Shown here piece by piece: positions 23,601-35,668 of a stretch of 64,000 nucleotides of DNA. The notes beneath the pieces were generated by a model that saw nothing but the letters and a program-made list of their open reading frames with translations, was not told the DNA's origin and searched no databases. Made by a program: the position numbers and the translations under genes. This DNA comes from Podospora pseudocomata (Eukaryota; Ascomycota; Sordariomycetes; Sordariales; Podosporaceae). Location: positions 806,001 through 870,000 of the forward strand of contig NC_085891.1 in assembly GCF_035222375.1 (NCBI RefSeq). The letters run 5' to 3'. Positions within the stretch are counted from its first letter, which is position 1, and every line of letters starts with the position of its first letter.

Positions 23601-26600
23601 TCAAAGCCAGCAAAGTCCCTGTTTCGGTCTCAGACACTGGCAGCCCCGATGTCTCGCTGTTTCCACCCCATTTGTAAATAGTTGGGTCTGCATCTTCTTG
23701 GTGCCTCCAAGTGTAACACTATTATGTTTGGTGAAGCGAATTGGCCAATCGCAACTTGGACGTCAAATAGGAACTGCAAAGCTTCCATGGCATATACCAC
23801 GATATTCGAGTTGTGCCACAGTATGTCATGAATAAACTCGCCGAGGAGGTTGTCCCAAGCAAGATTGGAGCTGCATGTACATACGAGCAAAGCTTCACGT
23901 TTTCCACTTTGACGAACCGAGTCATTATTCATTGGCCATGGGATGGGCATGAACTTGAAGTGGAGTGGGTAGTTTGTCCCGTTTCGAAACGGAAGTCGTC
24001 ATCGTGTTTCTTGCCCGCTGCTGTCGATGATGGTGTTGCGTTCTTTGGTTCGGGCCCATGCACTTCCAAAGAGCCCAGGCTTGGTCGAATTCCTGATGGT
24101 GGGTTAATATGCCATTCCGCCTCAGTTGGCAGCAACCGCAACCCCCCATTGTGCCTGTTGTCTTGACCGGTTATTGTATCGTGCAGTGTCTGCGACCTTT
24201 CTCAAGCAAATATATGGGCAAGCTCGCCAACCAAGTCTCAGCACAGCTCGACTTCAACTCCAATATGCATGACGTATCGCAGATCATGTCCAAAACTGGT
24301 GATTTAGCCTCGTGTTTGAAGTTTGGAACTTCTTCACTCCCCATCAGGCCGCTATCAGGAGAACCTCGGGTCAGCAAGCCTTGGCCAGCCGTCAACTGAA
24401 GATCAGAAGTCGAACGAGAGCGAAACCGCCCTTATTATGCTGGCCATGGCTGGGCCCGAGGTCTTTTCTGCAGGTACGGCCGCAAGCAAGTACACGCAGA
24501 TGGGGGGTTCTACAGGGGCCACCCCGCCAGCTTTCCCGCCCCTGGACCACCGCCAGCCTTCCCCGTTGGAGAAATCATGCCCCAGCTTGACGTTAGTGTG
24601 CAGAAAGGAAGCCCGACCGGCTGGGTTTAGCCCCTTTTGGTCATGGTTCGTGGCATGCAGGGGCTGCGGCTGACACGGTTGATTTCCCGCGATCCAACCA
24701 GAATCAAGCCTCGAACGCGGGTGGGTGCAGCGACTTGGGCTTCCAGAACAGGGACGCAATTCGGTCATCGGTGTGTCGTGACGAAGAAGCAGTGAGCCAT
24801 CACCACAGATAGTGATATCAGTTGCGCTCCACGGCTACATGATTGATAATGTCTGTCTCTCGCCGTCCTGCCAAGTTCCCCGACGACACGATGCATATGT
24901 GTGACATGCTGGTGTGCGAGATGATATGTTCGGTCTCCGTGGACAAAGGTCTTCTGCAACAGAAGTCCGGCGCGGCTGTTCCGTGCCCTTGGTAACGCAC
25001 GGCTGGTAGCCAACCCAACGCTGTTGTGATCTAGATAGTTTGTTGTGGCTTGCGTCTTGTAACTTCCCCAACGTCCAGCTCTCGAATCCCTTCCGTGAAG
25101 GACATCCGGTGCATAAAGGAATGAGAATTTTAGCTGTCTTTCCGGCCGAGAACGGCACCGTCTCAAACATGTTCTGTTTTTCCCGGATTCGTGCCCATCC
25201 ATCAGCCCGTCAGCGGCACCTTCCCGGTCTGTTGGTCGACTGAAAGGCGGTTGGTTATCGACCTCAAATAGCCTGATGACGAGCATATGCTGTCAAAGAT
25301 ATGCGATGATATGTGCCTATACCACGGGCCGATTTGAGTCGCTTTCCCGGATCAGTGGCCAGACAGGCCCCAAAAACCAGCGTTGGCACTGGCCATCGAC
25401 AATAACTTTGTACAAGTGATGGTTGGATCTTCAAAAGTAGGTGGACGATAGGATAGAAATCCAACCCCGCCGTTTCTAATCCCAGCTTACCGGGACTGGC
25501 AGTGGTCCCTGGGAAAGGCTGTTTTTGCACGCCATTGGCGATGGGTCTTGCGACTCGATGGTAGGTTTTATTGGCCAATGGTTAACTGTCAGGGAATCCA
25601 TTGGCAACAAAAGTTCGTTCGGCGGAATTCGTAGAATCGCGTTCCGTTTTGAATGGATGGCCTATGACAGTGCCTCCCGGGACTCCCGTTGTGTCGTACA
25701 GCACGAGCTCCTACTGGTGGTAGCTATCAGTATGCTGTGGCCTTCTTACGGCACGGTGGCAGACTTGTTGCTGTGCTTTTTTCGAAACTAGTACTTTTGT
25801 CTTCCAAGAGCAGAACAAAACTACCCGATGCATCGAATTCCAGGGGAAGTGCCTCCTGTCAGATTGTTAGCTAAATGACCACGGACAACAGCATCGATAG
25901 CGTGGGGATAGCGTGGAGATGTGCCTCACGGTCCACACCAACACCCAAAATTCTTTCAGCCGTTCAAAGCAGAGCAATAAAACGGCGGTTGGTGGGTCTA
26001 GAAAAAAATAACGGGTTCCGGAGCGCTGGATCCTCTCATTACGGTCTACCCCGTAGCGGTCCCATCCAGAAACCCAAAGAACAATAAAACGGTCGACGGT
26101 TGAGTTGGTGTCGGAAAGCACTTCCGCCTTGTTTCGCTTTTAGCCGGACTTTTGCTTAGTCTGCAACACCTTCTCGAGAATTGTTGCTTGATCATTGGGT
26201 TGTCGGCCGTGTTTTCGAATTGATTGAGCAGCCATCAGATGCCTTGGATGACGAGTCGAGAGTTTGAAGCAATCATTCTCTACCCGTAAGGTAGCTGATA
26301 GATAGTGGTGCGAAATAGCATGTGGAGAGTGGGGGTTAGGTGAGCTAAAGTTTCCAACTTGACAGGAACAGGAAGGCACTGGGCCTGTCTCCCCATAGTG
26401 AACCCTGGAGCCACAGGGCTGTTCGACCTGCCCAAAACAGGACTCAAACCAACACCAAGAAGCATCCCGGACATTACCTTGCAAGGAATTCATGCATCAC
26501 CCAATGGGCCGGCTCCTTCAAAGTCGATCCGCGGCGCAAGCCAACAACGAAACGCCGATCCGAATATTGCAGAGCGAGTACAGTTCGACATGTGTTTGTC

Positions 26601-28136
26601 AGACCACCGCCATACCTGCTGCTAGAGTAGGCCCTGCTATGGGAACTGGCGATAGCATCACAGTGAAGACGGGACGGGAGTCATGATTGACCAAGCCAGA
26701 CAGACGATGGACCCCTTCCCCGGAGCTAGAAAAGCCGCTCGTGATCGGGCCGCTGGGTCGATCAGCCGTCTTACCTAGAGTTCCTCGGGAAATCACATTC
26801 CTCAAACTCTTCAACCCCGCTCGTCAACACAAGCCAAGGTCTACTATACACCATGGCTTTCGGCCTCATCTCACCTCCTCCGACAGACATGTGAGCTATC
26901 GCGGCTTTTGTCTGTTTCAAACATCAACGAGCAGCACATGATGTCGCCGTTGCGACCGCAATGAACATGCGGCAGTCCAAGACTTACCGGCATACATCTG
27001 CTGCACATGCTCGACAGCTCTGGCGAATCAGTTTCACGAGGGCTAAATTTATTGTTACCCTCCCCCGGACCCAGCACGGAAGCTTGCCTACAGAAACAAC
27101 ACGCACGACACGCTCGAGGTTGTATTGTGCCGAGTCTTTAGCATGAGACAAGTCATCTGAAAGCCGCGTGGAATATCTTTCACACAACCACTGTGAACAA
27201 ACACACCTCTCTGTCCCCTCCCTCCCGTCCGGGCAAACAATGGTCATTCAGATACATCCAGATATCCACCCTCACACCACCGCTGGGCAGTAAGCACCGT
27301 GTCGTAGGAGCTGAACAACCCTTCCGTGGTCTTTCTGGACCGCTCTCGCTTCTTTTCGCTTCCGTATATTCAGCATGTCGTCGACCCAGGGACGGCCCAT
27401 GTGAGCCGTACGCCGACGGCAGTACTGTCAGTTTTATATTGGAGCCGTACTGCAACCTTAGCGCATGCTCCTGCTTCTCCCTGCTCCTGTCAGCTGTCAC
27501 TCAGCATCGCACCCGGGTCCCCAAATACAGGGCCATGCTCTCGAGTTGTCGTTGCTTGATGAATTACATCTAAAAGCTTCGGCCGTTTCCTGATCAGTCG
27601 CCCGTTGTCTGAGCAGTCCCGTCCGCCTGCCCAGAGCCCATGCCTCGGCTTATCCCGATGTCTGAGACAACGGAAGGCCACGCTGAAGAGTGCGGGGCCG
27701 AAGAAACACACGTCTGGCTTCCAAGTTTCTTCATGGATGAGGGCGTATCTGGAGATGACGATGATCGTCAGTGGATAGGAAGCCAGAGAGGCTAACAATC
27801 GCCTACGCCGTCGCCGTGATCCTCACCGTTTTGTGGCACAGTCCATGCAACAAACCACCAGCGTTTTCCCAACAGGTTCTCGGTCCCTAACGGTGGGCAC
27901 TAGCAGACACACACCGTCGGGTCGGCGGGGTGCAGCTATCGACACCCTTCACCCTCCACCACCCCTCCCCTGAAAGCTCCAGAATCTTTTGTTGACAGGG
28001 AGCCCCCTGGAAAGCGGGACGACGAAGCCACGGCACCCTCGCCATTGGCGCCGCTGGCTCCCAGCAACGCAAGATCCCAAGTGCATTGCGAGGAGCTGCC
28101 AGGATGGGAAATCACTCTTGGGTCCCGTCTCTGGAG

Positions 28137-28149
28137 AATTAATATATGG
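28137..28149 (+). promoter_or_regulatory. Candidate TATA region for the CRIB-domain gene
   Basis: An A/T stretch AATTAATATATGG lies about 455 bp before the CRIB gene ATG. Between it and the start, no plus-strand ATG was found apart from one overlapping the TATA itself, which suits a long leader scanned from the cap. Confidence 0.35.
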
Positions 28150-28601
28150 GGACCCCGGAGCTGTCCATCCCCCACAATTGAGTGGTTTCCGGCTCTCTCT
28201 CTCTAAAAATAATACGTCTCCAACTTCCCGACTGCTTTCCCCAGGCGTCGACGTCGACGACTTGTCACTCCTTTCCCGTCACATCGCATTGCATCGTTGT
28301 TGGTTTTGCAAACCGCCCTGGACGCGTTCCCCCTTCGTCGACGTCTCGCATCACGACTTCGCCACCACCCACTACCATCTCACCACCAAAGCATAACGCA
28401 TAAACACCCAGTCACAGGTCTCCACTCGCTCGCCCATCCCCCGTCCAATCACCACGGCATATCAACCATTCAGACGAAACTACCAAACAGAGGATCAGGG
28501 AGATCGAGAAAGCGCAGAGTCCAGCTGACAGACGTCAGTTGACAAGAAAAGTACAGCCGTTGAACCAGAAACCAACAGGAATACCAACACCACCGCCCAC
28601 C

Positions 28602-31070
28602 ATGCAGATGTGGGCGGTTTCTCAGCTTCCGGTGTACGCGGTCGACAAGAGCTCGGGGTCGCGGCAGAAGGCGGACAAGCAGTTGAAGGATGAGAGGACA
28701 GAATCAGCGCCGCCGCCACCACCTGTCGTGCTACCAGTCCCGGCTTCCGCTGATGTAACGCCTTGGGATCATGTCGACGTTCCCATGGACCAGAGTCTGG
28801 AGAACTTTCTCGGACCTGCCATCGATGCGCCACCATCACCGGAGAGTATTCGCAGACAGATGCAGCGAGCGTCGGTTCGAGACAAGCACCAAAGCCACTC
28901 CTCCGGCTCGTCTTCGTTGCGGTCTCTTACTTCGGCGGATAGACCTTCGTGGGAGAATGTTCTCGAGGCTAGGACGTTGTCGCGGAAATCATCAGGCCGG
29001 TCAACATCGAGCAGCATGCCGTCGAAGGATCGCCCCGAGAGCGTGCAGTTCTTTAGCAAATCGCTTTTCAACCGGAGAGGAAGACTAAGACGCGAAAGCA
29101 GCGCCCAGAGCTCGGCAGCAAACTCGGTGTATTCGGGAGAGGGTGGTTCAGAATCTTTGCTCTTGCCTCCTCCTCCGACATCGATGCCTAGTCGGGACTC
29201 GAGCATTCCATCCTTGTTCGGGCTGCGTCGTGGTTCAAGAGCGGATACCAACGATGCCTCCCGCAAGATCCAGATCTCCGGCCCCTATAACTTCCAACAC
29301 GTAACGCATACTCAGAAGGACCACCTGCCCGACCTGCAGCGGACAAATCGACAAGCGTTGGCCTCCGAGTTTTCCCAAGTTCGTGCCTCGCAAGCGCCTC
29401 CCACTGGTGCGCTGAAGGGAATCAGGGCGGATGATTTGCATTTCAATGACTTCTCATCCGACTCACTTCCTCTCGGTGACGATGATGGGATGGGGGTTTT
29501 GACCGAAGAGTTGGCAAGGAGCACATTGACCCGACCTCCATCGGGTATCATGAAGCGTTCTCCACGTCGCCTCCTCAAGCGCTCGCAATCGCAAGACCAC
29601 CTAGGCATGATTCCACCGCCACGTCCCCCAAGGTCTCCCATTGAGAGCAATACACCATATCCCCCTCTTCCACCCCCTCGCGTTTCCAGCCGCATGTCTT
29701 CTCGGCACGAGCGGCTCGACTCCATGGACAGGCCAAACACCAGCTTCCGTTACCCCCAGCCGTTCTCACAGATCGCGGAGGCTGGGAGCCCGCCACCAAC
29801 CTCGTCTGGCTATGTTCCTGGGCCAGACATGGGCGTCATTCCCGAGCACATCTCTGCGCACATCAGAAGCCCTTCTGGTGACGCCAACTGGCCGCTGCCC
29901 TCCCCGAGCGCCAATGCATCAGAGTTCACCTTGCCGGATGTGCCAGAGGAGGAAGAGGGTGCGTTTGTGGCCAAGAAGTCGCGGGCTAGCGTTGCCAGCA
30001 ACTCGTCGCTGCGTGGAAGCCAATCGGTGCCGATGCTTAGGGCGTTCTCCATTCGGAACAACGATGACGCTGACCGTCGAGAAAGCCAAGCGTCGGAGAC
30101 GTTGGGCCGGTTCGATCTGATTGCCGCGCAACGTGCTCTCGAGGCTGTCTTGAACGAGGGCACCGACGGCATCTACAGAGACAACTGGGAGGATGATATC
30201 GACTATTGCTACGAGCATGCGGCCGAGGCAGACTGTGATTATGAGTGGCAGCGGCCGTCCTTCGAGCTCAGCCGAGATAGTGCCACGCCCGTAGATGACA
30301 ATGACCGCCGTATCGACTCTTGCGATGTCTCCCCCACCATGCTTTCAGTGGCGCGGTTCAATGTGCCCGCTTTGAGTCCCGTCAGCCCTCTGTCTCCCAC
30401 TGCTCACGAGGCCGTCACACCGGTCACGGGCCCCAACCCCAGCGCTTCCAACTTTTCGCTTCCCCTGGCCGAGCCAAAGCGTCTGCTTCATGTTAGAAAG
30501 CCATCGGATGCGTCAAGCTTCAAAGAGTGCCATGGTTTCACTCTGTCTCCGTCACTCTTGATTCCCATGGATTTCCAGCAGCAAATGCTGGCTTGTGAAG
30601 CTGAGGAGGACGAGCACCACGATGTTGCCCTGCGCGACTCGCACCGCTATCGGACGAGTGCCTCCACGACAGGCACCTACGAGAGCGCCCACTCGGGCTT
30701 TGGGAAGCACATCTCTGCCGCTTCCACCATGACCGACTTCACGCAGTTGACCCCCAGCACGACCTCATTGGACTTGGACAACTATCCACTGAAGCCAGAG
30801 GCATTCCCTACGCTTGAGTCAGGTGCCATGCCGACTCTTCCCGAGTCCGAGGAGGTGACCAGGCCCACCGGTCGCCGTCGGGAGTTCAGGAGCCGCGGCA
30901 GCGAGTCGAACCTCTTGCATCTGGCCACCGAGGAGACGTGGCCAGCGAAGACCAAGAGCTTCGTGCAAGCCAAGCGTGGACGCGCAAGGACAGCCAGTCT
31001 CAGCACCCCCCCTCCTCCTAACCAATATACGCTCTTCCCGTCTGTTCAATTGACGGGGAACCGCATCTAA
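28602..31070 (+). CDS. CRIB (p21-Rho-binding) domain protein, putative Cdc42/Rac effector
   Basis: A single exon of 822 residues starts at ATG 28602, in a CACC ATGC context; the frame is open further upstream but has no ATG. The core ISGPYNFQHVTH at residues 225-236 fits the CRIB consensus ISxPxxFxHxxH, which binds GTP-loaded Cdc42 or Rac. The rest is low in structure: Pro-rich blocks suited to SH3 binding (IPPPRPPRSP, YPPLPPPR), many Ser/Arg clusters that look like phosphorylation sites, and acidic patches. There is no kinase domain, so it is not a PAK; it resembles adaptor-type CRIB proteins of filamentous ascomycetes. Third-position G/C bias is strong along the whole frame. A role in polarity or morphogenesis is inferred. 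It follows an 11-kb gene-free stretch, typical of tightly regulated fungal genes. Confidence 0.85.
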   Translation: MQMWAVSQLPVYAVDKSSGSRQKADKQLKDERTESAPPPPPVVLPVPASADVTPWDHVDVPMDQSLENFLGPAIDAPPSPESIRRQMQRASVRDKHQSHSSGSSSLRSLTSADRPSWENVLEARTLSRKSSGRSTSSSMPSKDRPESVQFFSKSLFNRRGRLRRESSAQSSAANSVYSGEGGSESLLLPPPPTSMPSRDSSIPSLFGLRRGSRADTNDASRKIQISGPYNFQHVTHTQKDHLPDLQRTNRQALASEFSQVRASQAPPTGALKGIRADDLHFNDFSSDSLPLGDDDGMGVLTEELARSTLTRPPSGIMKRSPRRLLKRSQSQDHLGMIPPPRPPRSPIESNTPYPPLPPPRVSSRMSSRHERLDSMDRPNTSFRYPQPFSQIAEAGSPPPTSSGYVPGPDMGVIPEHISAHIRSPSGDANWPLPSPSANASEFTLPDVPEEEEGAFVAKKSRASVASNSSLRGSQSVPMLRAFSIRNNDDADRRESQASETLGRFDLIAAQRALEAVLNEGTDGIYRDNWEDDIDYCYEHAAEADCDYEWQRPSFELSRDSATPVDDNDRRIDSCDVSPTMLSVARFNVPALSPVSPLSPTAHEAVTPVTGPNPSASNFSLPLAEPKRLLHVRKPSDASSFKECHGFTLSPSLLIPMDFQQQMLACEAEEDEHHDVALRDSHRYRTSASTTGTYESAHSGFGKHISAASTMTDFTQLTPSTTSLDLDNYPLKPEAFPTLESGAMPTLPESEEVTRPTGRRREFRSRGSESNLLHLATEETWPAKTKSFVQAKRGRARTASLSTPPPPNQYTLFPSVQLTGNRI

Positions 31071-32552
31071 AACATATCAATATATACCCACACACATATA
31101 TACGTACACATACCTCTTCAAGAATGTACCACCAAGTACCTCGTCCGACACCAGAGATTACCATCGCAGCGGTCTCTGCCACCACATTTTTCTTTGTCTT
31201 GTCATATTACTGTTATACTACCAAGCATTTCGTGAGCGGATTGAATCATAGAGTTGGGTTTTGTTTGGATCTTGTTTGGCTCATCATCATTAAGGCTGGG
31301 CAGGGAAGAGAAAAAAGGAGTTTACCTGTTTGGGGGAGGCGATCTGTTGTCACATCTACCTACCTCGCTTTTCTTTATCTGTATCTTTCGCTCTCTCATT
31401 TAACATCTCTTTTCTTTTGGTTCGGTTTGGAAAGAGAAAAAACTCGGAATGTCCCCTCGAACTACGAGGGGAGTGCGGGCTCAGACGGCCCATCTGTTTT
31501 CTTTATTTGGTCATATTTCTTTTCTTTCTGTCTTCATCATCGTCATTTCCATCAAGAAGGGCAAAGGGGGTATATGGTGGTTGCATATGGGAATGTGCTG
31601 GCGGACAGCAAAGAGGGCGGTACCCTTCTGCTTGTTTCCCAGTGTGTTCATACCCCAGCGGCAGGAAGGGGAGAGCATGGAATGGTTGGAATGATGAGAT
31701 GACGGGTATGACGACGATTACTTTGGAAAGGGAAAACTTGTACAGGGGAAGGGGCGGAAAAGAAAGCCAAACAGATAAAGCCCTGTGCTGGAGAAGTGGC
31801 ATGGCAAGAATGATTAAGGGAAAGGGGTTGAAATAGTTACGATTTTGCCCGTTCATCTTTGTCTTCATACTTGGCTTCTGCTTCATGTGGTTTCGTTCTT
31901 GGAGGGAAAGGGAGCACATAGAGGTGTATCTAATCAGCTTCATACTTGAACATGAAACAGAAATTTGAAAACAAAACGACTGAAAAGGGAACGTGATGTA
32001 TGACATCATTGTAGCTTGGATGAAGCTGCAACACTACCTACCTACCTAGGTACCTACCTTATGCACTAATAAAGCGGTGATGCTGCGTGAAGTGATCTTG
32101 ATGCTTATGTAACCCTGGGTGAGAGGGTTCAGGTGGTGAGGTGGAGCTTGCGTCGTCATATTCTTGGCAGGCTCTGGGCTGTGCCTCACATCGATCCAAG
32201 CTTGTGTTCGGCCCACCCTCCACCACAACCACTACCACCACCACTGTACTCCTCGGTAGCAGCCACACGCAGCCTTAACACATTTGACTTCTGCTGTCTT
32301 TGCATGAAAAACGCCGACAAAAATCATCTCTGAGCCTTTTGTGAACACGTCTTGTCCATAACCACCACCTCGTGCCCCCCTGCTCAACTGTCGCAAACCT
32401 CCACGATCAATCCCTGCCCTCGTCTGCCCCGCAGACAAGTAGCTGTTGGCTTTCGCAGTGCTGTGATCCCGGCGAGCTTGCGCCAGCTGCCCTTTCACAT
32501 TGCCCACCACCCTTCTCATCCCTTCCAGCACCGCAGTGCGTGACGCCGAGCC
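31071..32552. other. Intergenic: 3' flank of CRIB gene and upstream region of SNX41
   Basis: The first several hundred bases after the CRIB stop are A/T- and T-rich with CA/TA dinucleotide runs (31080-31115), as expected for a 3' UTR. A 192-codon frame at 31124 lacks codon bias and is rejected. A CCTA repeat lies at 32034-32058. From about 32200 on the sequence is a C-rich leader running into SNX41. Confidence 0.55.
32034..32058. repeat. (CTAC)n repeat containing the palindrome ACCTAGGT
   Basis: CTAC units are repeated on both sides of a perfect ACCTAGGT palindrome (32044-32051), so the tract reads partly as an inverted repeat. It lies about 500 bp upstream of SNX41. Function unknown. Confidence 0.7.
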
Positions 32553-34737
32553 ATGTGGAACGACGATGAAGACAATAACCCCTACGGCGGAAGCTTTGAG
32601 CGCCGGGACTCGTTTGCTTCCTCCGCCAACCCTTCGTCCCCTATCACCCGAGATTGTAAGTAGTGCTGCTCTTGCTTCCACCACCTCCGACCCAGCCCTC
32701 CTGCCATGCTGCTGCCCTTTACTACCATGCGAGAACTTCGAGATGGTGGCCTTTACCGACCTCGAGGATATCTCCCTCGAGTCACCGAGAAGCAGTACTG
32801 ATGATAGTTCCGACTGGGTGATGATAGATCGATACGACCCCCCACAGACGCCATCTTCGACCGGCGATGAAGCTCCTCCACACCACGAGCATAGCGATCT
32901 AGAGAGCGATGAGGAGGATTATGGCCGTAATCAGGACGAGCTTGTGCCACGGCGGAAACCGGGGGGTTATGATAGTCGGGTGGAACAGATGCTTTATGAG
33001 CATCCGGATATGCCTATTCTGATCACAGAGGCGGGGAAGAGCTCGGAGAATGGGAGATATATCGTTTATACCATCAAGACTGGGGTGAGTTTTGGTTCAA
33101 GCTTTGCTGGGAGCATTGGCATTACTAACATTTGCTTATAGGAGCTTATAGTGCGCCGACGATACTCGGAATTTGCCTCCCTGAGAGATGCCCTCACGAG
33201 ACTACACCCAACACTTATTATTCCGCCAATTCCAGAGAAGCACACCATGGCTGACTATGCCGCCAATCCTACCAATGCGAAGCAAGACCATCAAATAATC
33301 GACTTGAGAAAACGCATGCTGGCCGTTTTCTTGAACCGCTGCAGACGTATGGATCAAGTTCGCACAGATGGCGTTTGGTGGCGGTTTCTCGATCCCAATT
33401 CCAGCTGGGTAGGCAATTGGTGCGTTCAAACATGAGCACGTGCTAACAAGTATCGTAGAACGAGGTCCTGAACTCGCACCCTGTAGCTTCGATTCCCAAG
33501 TCTATCATGAAGGCACCACCACTTGATCCCGCTAACCCGACTCCTGGCCATAACTATCTCCCAGTACCAGCTAGTTCGGCCAAGCTCCGCACTGGTCCAG
33601 CTACATCTGCGGATAGTTCAACTGGTGCTCAGCCATTTGCGCGTTTCCCGCCAGAGAACGCCAACTTGAGCGAGCAGGAGCTTGATCCTTACTTTTTGGC
33701 CTTTGAAGCCTCCATCAAGGAACTCGAAACTCTGCTTACAGGACCGATGGAGAAGGTCAATAGGCGAACACTGGCCCATTTGTCCTCTTTGGCAATGGAT
33801 CTGCAGGAGCTGGGTGCTAAATTCAATGCCTTTGCACTTTCGGACACAAACTCGCCGCTGGACCTATCAATTGAGAGAATAGGCCAAGCAGCGGACTCGT
33901 CTTACATCGCCACGGAAGAGCTGGCGAACTCTCTGGGGGCCAGCTTTGCTGAGCCCATGCGGGAGAATGCACAGTTTGCGGGAGTGATTCGTAGTGTGCT
34001 GAGATACAGGGTGTTGAAGAGGGTACAACAGGAAATGACTACGGACGAGCTCAACAAGAAACGCGTGCTTCTGGATCAGCTGGAGCGCAGCGAGGCGGAA
34101 GCCAGGAGGATTGACCAGTACCTGAGCAGCAGCCAGCAGATCCAGCCTCCGAGACGATCGACCAGCACAAGAGAGCCCCAATCACAGCACCGTCGTGACG
34201 GCAGCAACGAAGACACGGCGTCGATTGATTCCGATTTCCCCCCTACTCATGCGGACATCGCGGCGGCACCATCTGCCAAGATTGGAGCGCCAGAGCGAGC
34301 CACGCCGGCCCCGGGCCATAAGAAGGCACCGAGCAGCGGGATCTCTATTACGAACAAGATATTTGGTCCGTTGCGCCATGCTGTCCAGGGTGTGGTGGAC
34401 GCGGATCCGGAGAGGACGAGACGGGACATGATTGGGAAGACGAGGGAATCAATTCAGCAGCTGGAGCAGGCTCAGGTGGCGTCTGCACAGGATGTCAGGG
34501 ATGCTAGCGCGAGTGTGCTGAAGGATCTGAAGAGGTTTCAAAAGGAGAAGGAGGATGATTTGAAGCGGTATATGGTGAGTGTCTTTTGTCTCTCTGGGAA
34601 GGGTATGGTCGTGGTGCTAATGACGTTTGTAGCTTGCGTATGCAAAGAGCCAAATCGAGTGGGCCAAGAAGAACAAGGAGACGTGGGAGGAGGCCAAGGT
34701 TGAGGTGGACAAGATTGATGAGTCTTGGGTGCGGTAG
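32553..34737 (+). CDS. SNX41: Sorting nexin SNX41 / Atg20-like (PX-BAR)
   Basis: Five exons (32553-32655, 32828-33084, 33142-33408, 33459-34574, 34633-34737) encode 615 residues. The opening MWNDDEDNNPYGGSFERRDS is the signature of filamentous-fungal SNX41. A PX domain follows (~95-205) with RRRYSEF and PPIPEKH, the phosphatidylinositol-3-phosphate pocket, then a long helical BAR-type region to the end. Yeast Snx41 and Atg20 pair with Snx4 in endosome-to-Golgi retrieval and selective autophagy; in filamentous fungi one gene covers both roles. Intron 1 is 172 nt; its acceptor GATGATAG at 32827 is the only one that keeps frame and yields the family-like DYRYDPPQTP. The other introns are 50-58 nt. 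The start is followed closely by the conserved acidic motif, so no earlier ATG is needed. Confidence 0.93.
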
Positions 34738-35668
34738 GTGAAGGGAAAGAAGAGGACAGGAATCGGGAAAAGGAAGGAAAAGGAACTACAGATGATGCGC
34801 TGGCCAAGAAGGTTGGGGCGACGGCGCTTTAATGTATTGTATGGACTGCCAGGGTTTGGTAGAGCAGAGTTATGAATCAGGACTTGCGGTGCATTACTGC
34901 CATATTTCAGGCATCGATGCTAATGGGTGTCAAGGAGTTTGTAGACTGTAGTGAGCTTGTCAGGTAGGTTTCTTTTTTTCTTCGCCCCGTCACAAGACGA
35001 GACCTGAGATCCAGCAAGTTATTTTGAGGACATAGCTGAGGACATGGCTGAGGACATGTTTGGACTTGGAGATAGGTTATGAATGACATCCGCCAGGCCA
35101 AGGAACAAGTACTGCGACGCAAGTATAGGTGTAAAAAGATAGTGAAGAGGCGTCGAAGGATGAATGATAGTCCTTTGGAATTATTAAAGGTGCATCAAAA
35201 GATAGTCAACAAGTCTTGAAAATGCTTTGTTAAGTTCAAGGTATAAGACCATCTTGAAATGCCTGTTAATTATCCTCGAGCCCTGTAGACCATCTTCAAA
35301 CTCCTTCCCATTATCATTCAGCGCATATTCACTATCCTTCAATGCTATTTGTACACCTCAACTCTTTTGTCCTCGCCAACCCAAACTGAGAACCTCAACG
35401 ACCGGCCCCCGCCCCACCTTTTCTTAGCGCGTTTCTGGCAGGGGCGCCGGCGATAAGATAAAGCCACCCATTCACCCATTCCACCCACCTCCCTACAACC
35501 TGTGGTCGCATACAAGTACCTCCTCCCGTCTCAAAAGAAAGGAAGTTTTTAACGCAAGCAACGAACAACTCTCTCTCCCCTCGCCTCAGTTTCCCACGAC
35601 GCGGCGGCGCAGAACGAATACCTTTGACGACGAAAGCCTACCTTCTATTACGCGACGACGAGCGAGCG
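34738..35668. other. Intergenic: 3' flank of SNX41 and promoter of capping enzyme
   Basis: The stretch holds a short direct repeat at 35026-35061 and, from about 35400, a pyrimidine-rich leader for the capping enzyme gene. No coding signal is seen. Confidence 0.55.
35026..35061. repeat. Three tandem 12-bp units (GAGGACATRGCT)
   Basis: Three adjacent 12-bp copies differ only at one internal purine and at the last three bases of the third copy. A small minisatellite between two genes. Confidence 0.8.

Larger units (their letters stand above)
17473..28601. other. About 11-kb block without a recognisable gene
   Basis: All six frames were read. The longest open frames (about 210 codons at 21977-22618, 173 on the minus strand at 24765-25286) have no family resemblance, no third-position G/C preference and no matching splice context. 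G+C looks near half by eye, so this is not the A/T-rich debris expected of repeat-induced point mutation or of a Neurospora-type centromere. No tRNA, 5S rRNA, terminal repeats or transposase remnant was seen. Contents noted: a 3' flank of the GNAT-like gene to about 18.2 kb, TATA-like elements at 18461 and 20682, a (TACA)n microsatellite at 19417-19439, many pyrimidine runs, and the promoter and ~450-nt leader of the CRIB gene at the right end. It may be an extended regulatory region or encode long non-coding RNA. A gene made of many tiny exons cannot be excluded. Confidence 0.6.

Noticed and set aside
17473-28601. Centromere or RIP-mutated transposon graveyard
   Set aside because: The base composition is not A/T-rich, no repeated segments or terminal repeats were seen, and there are no remnants of transposase or reverse transcriptase.
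31124-31702. 192-codon frame with hydrophobic segments after the CRIB gene
   Set aside because: Phe/Tyr-rich because the region is T-rich; it fits a 3' UTR better.
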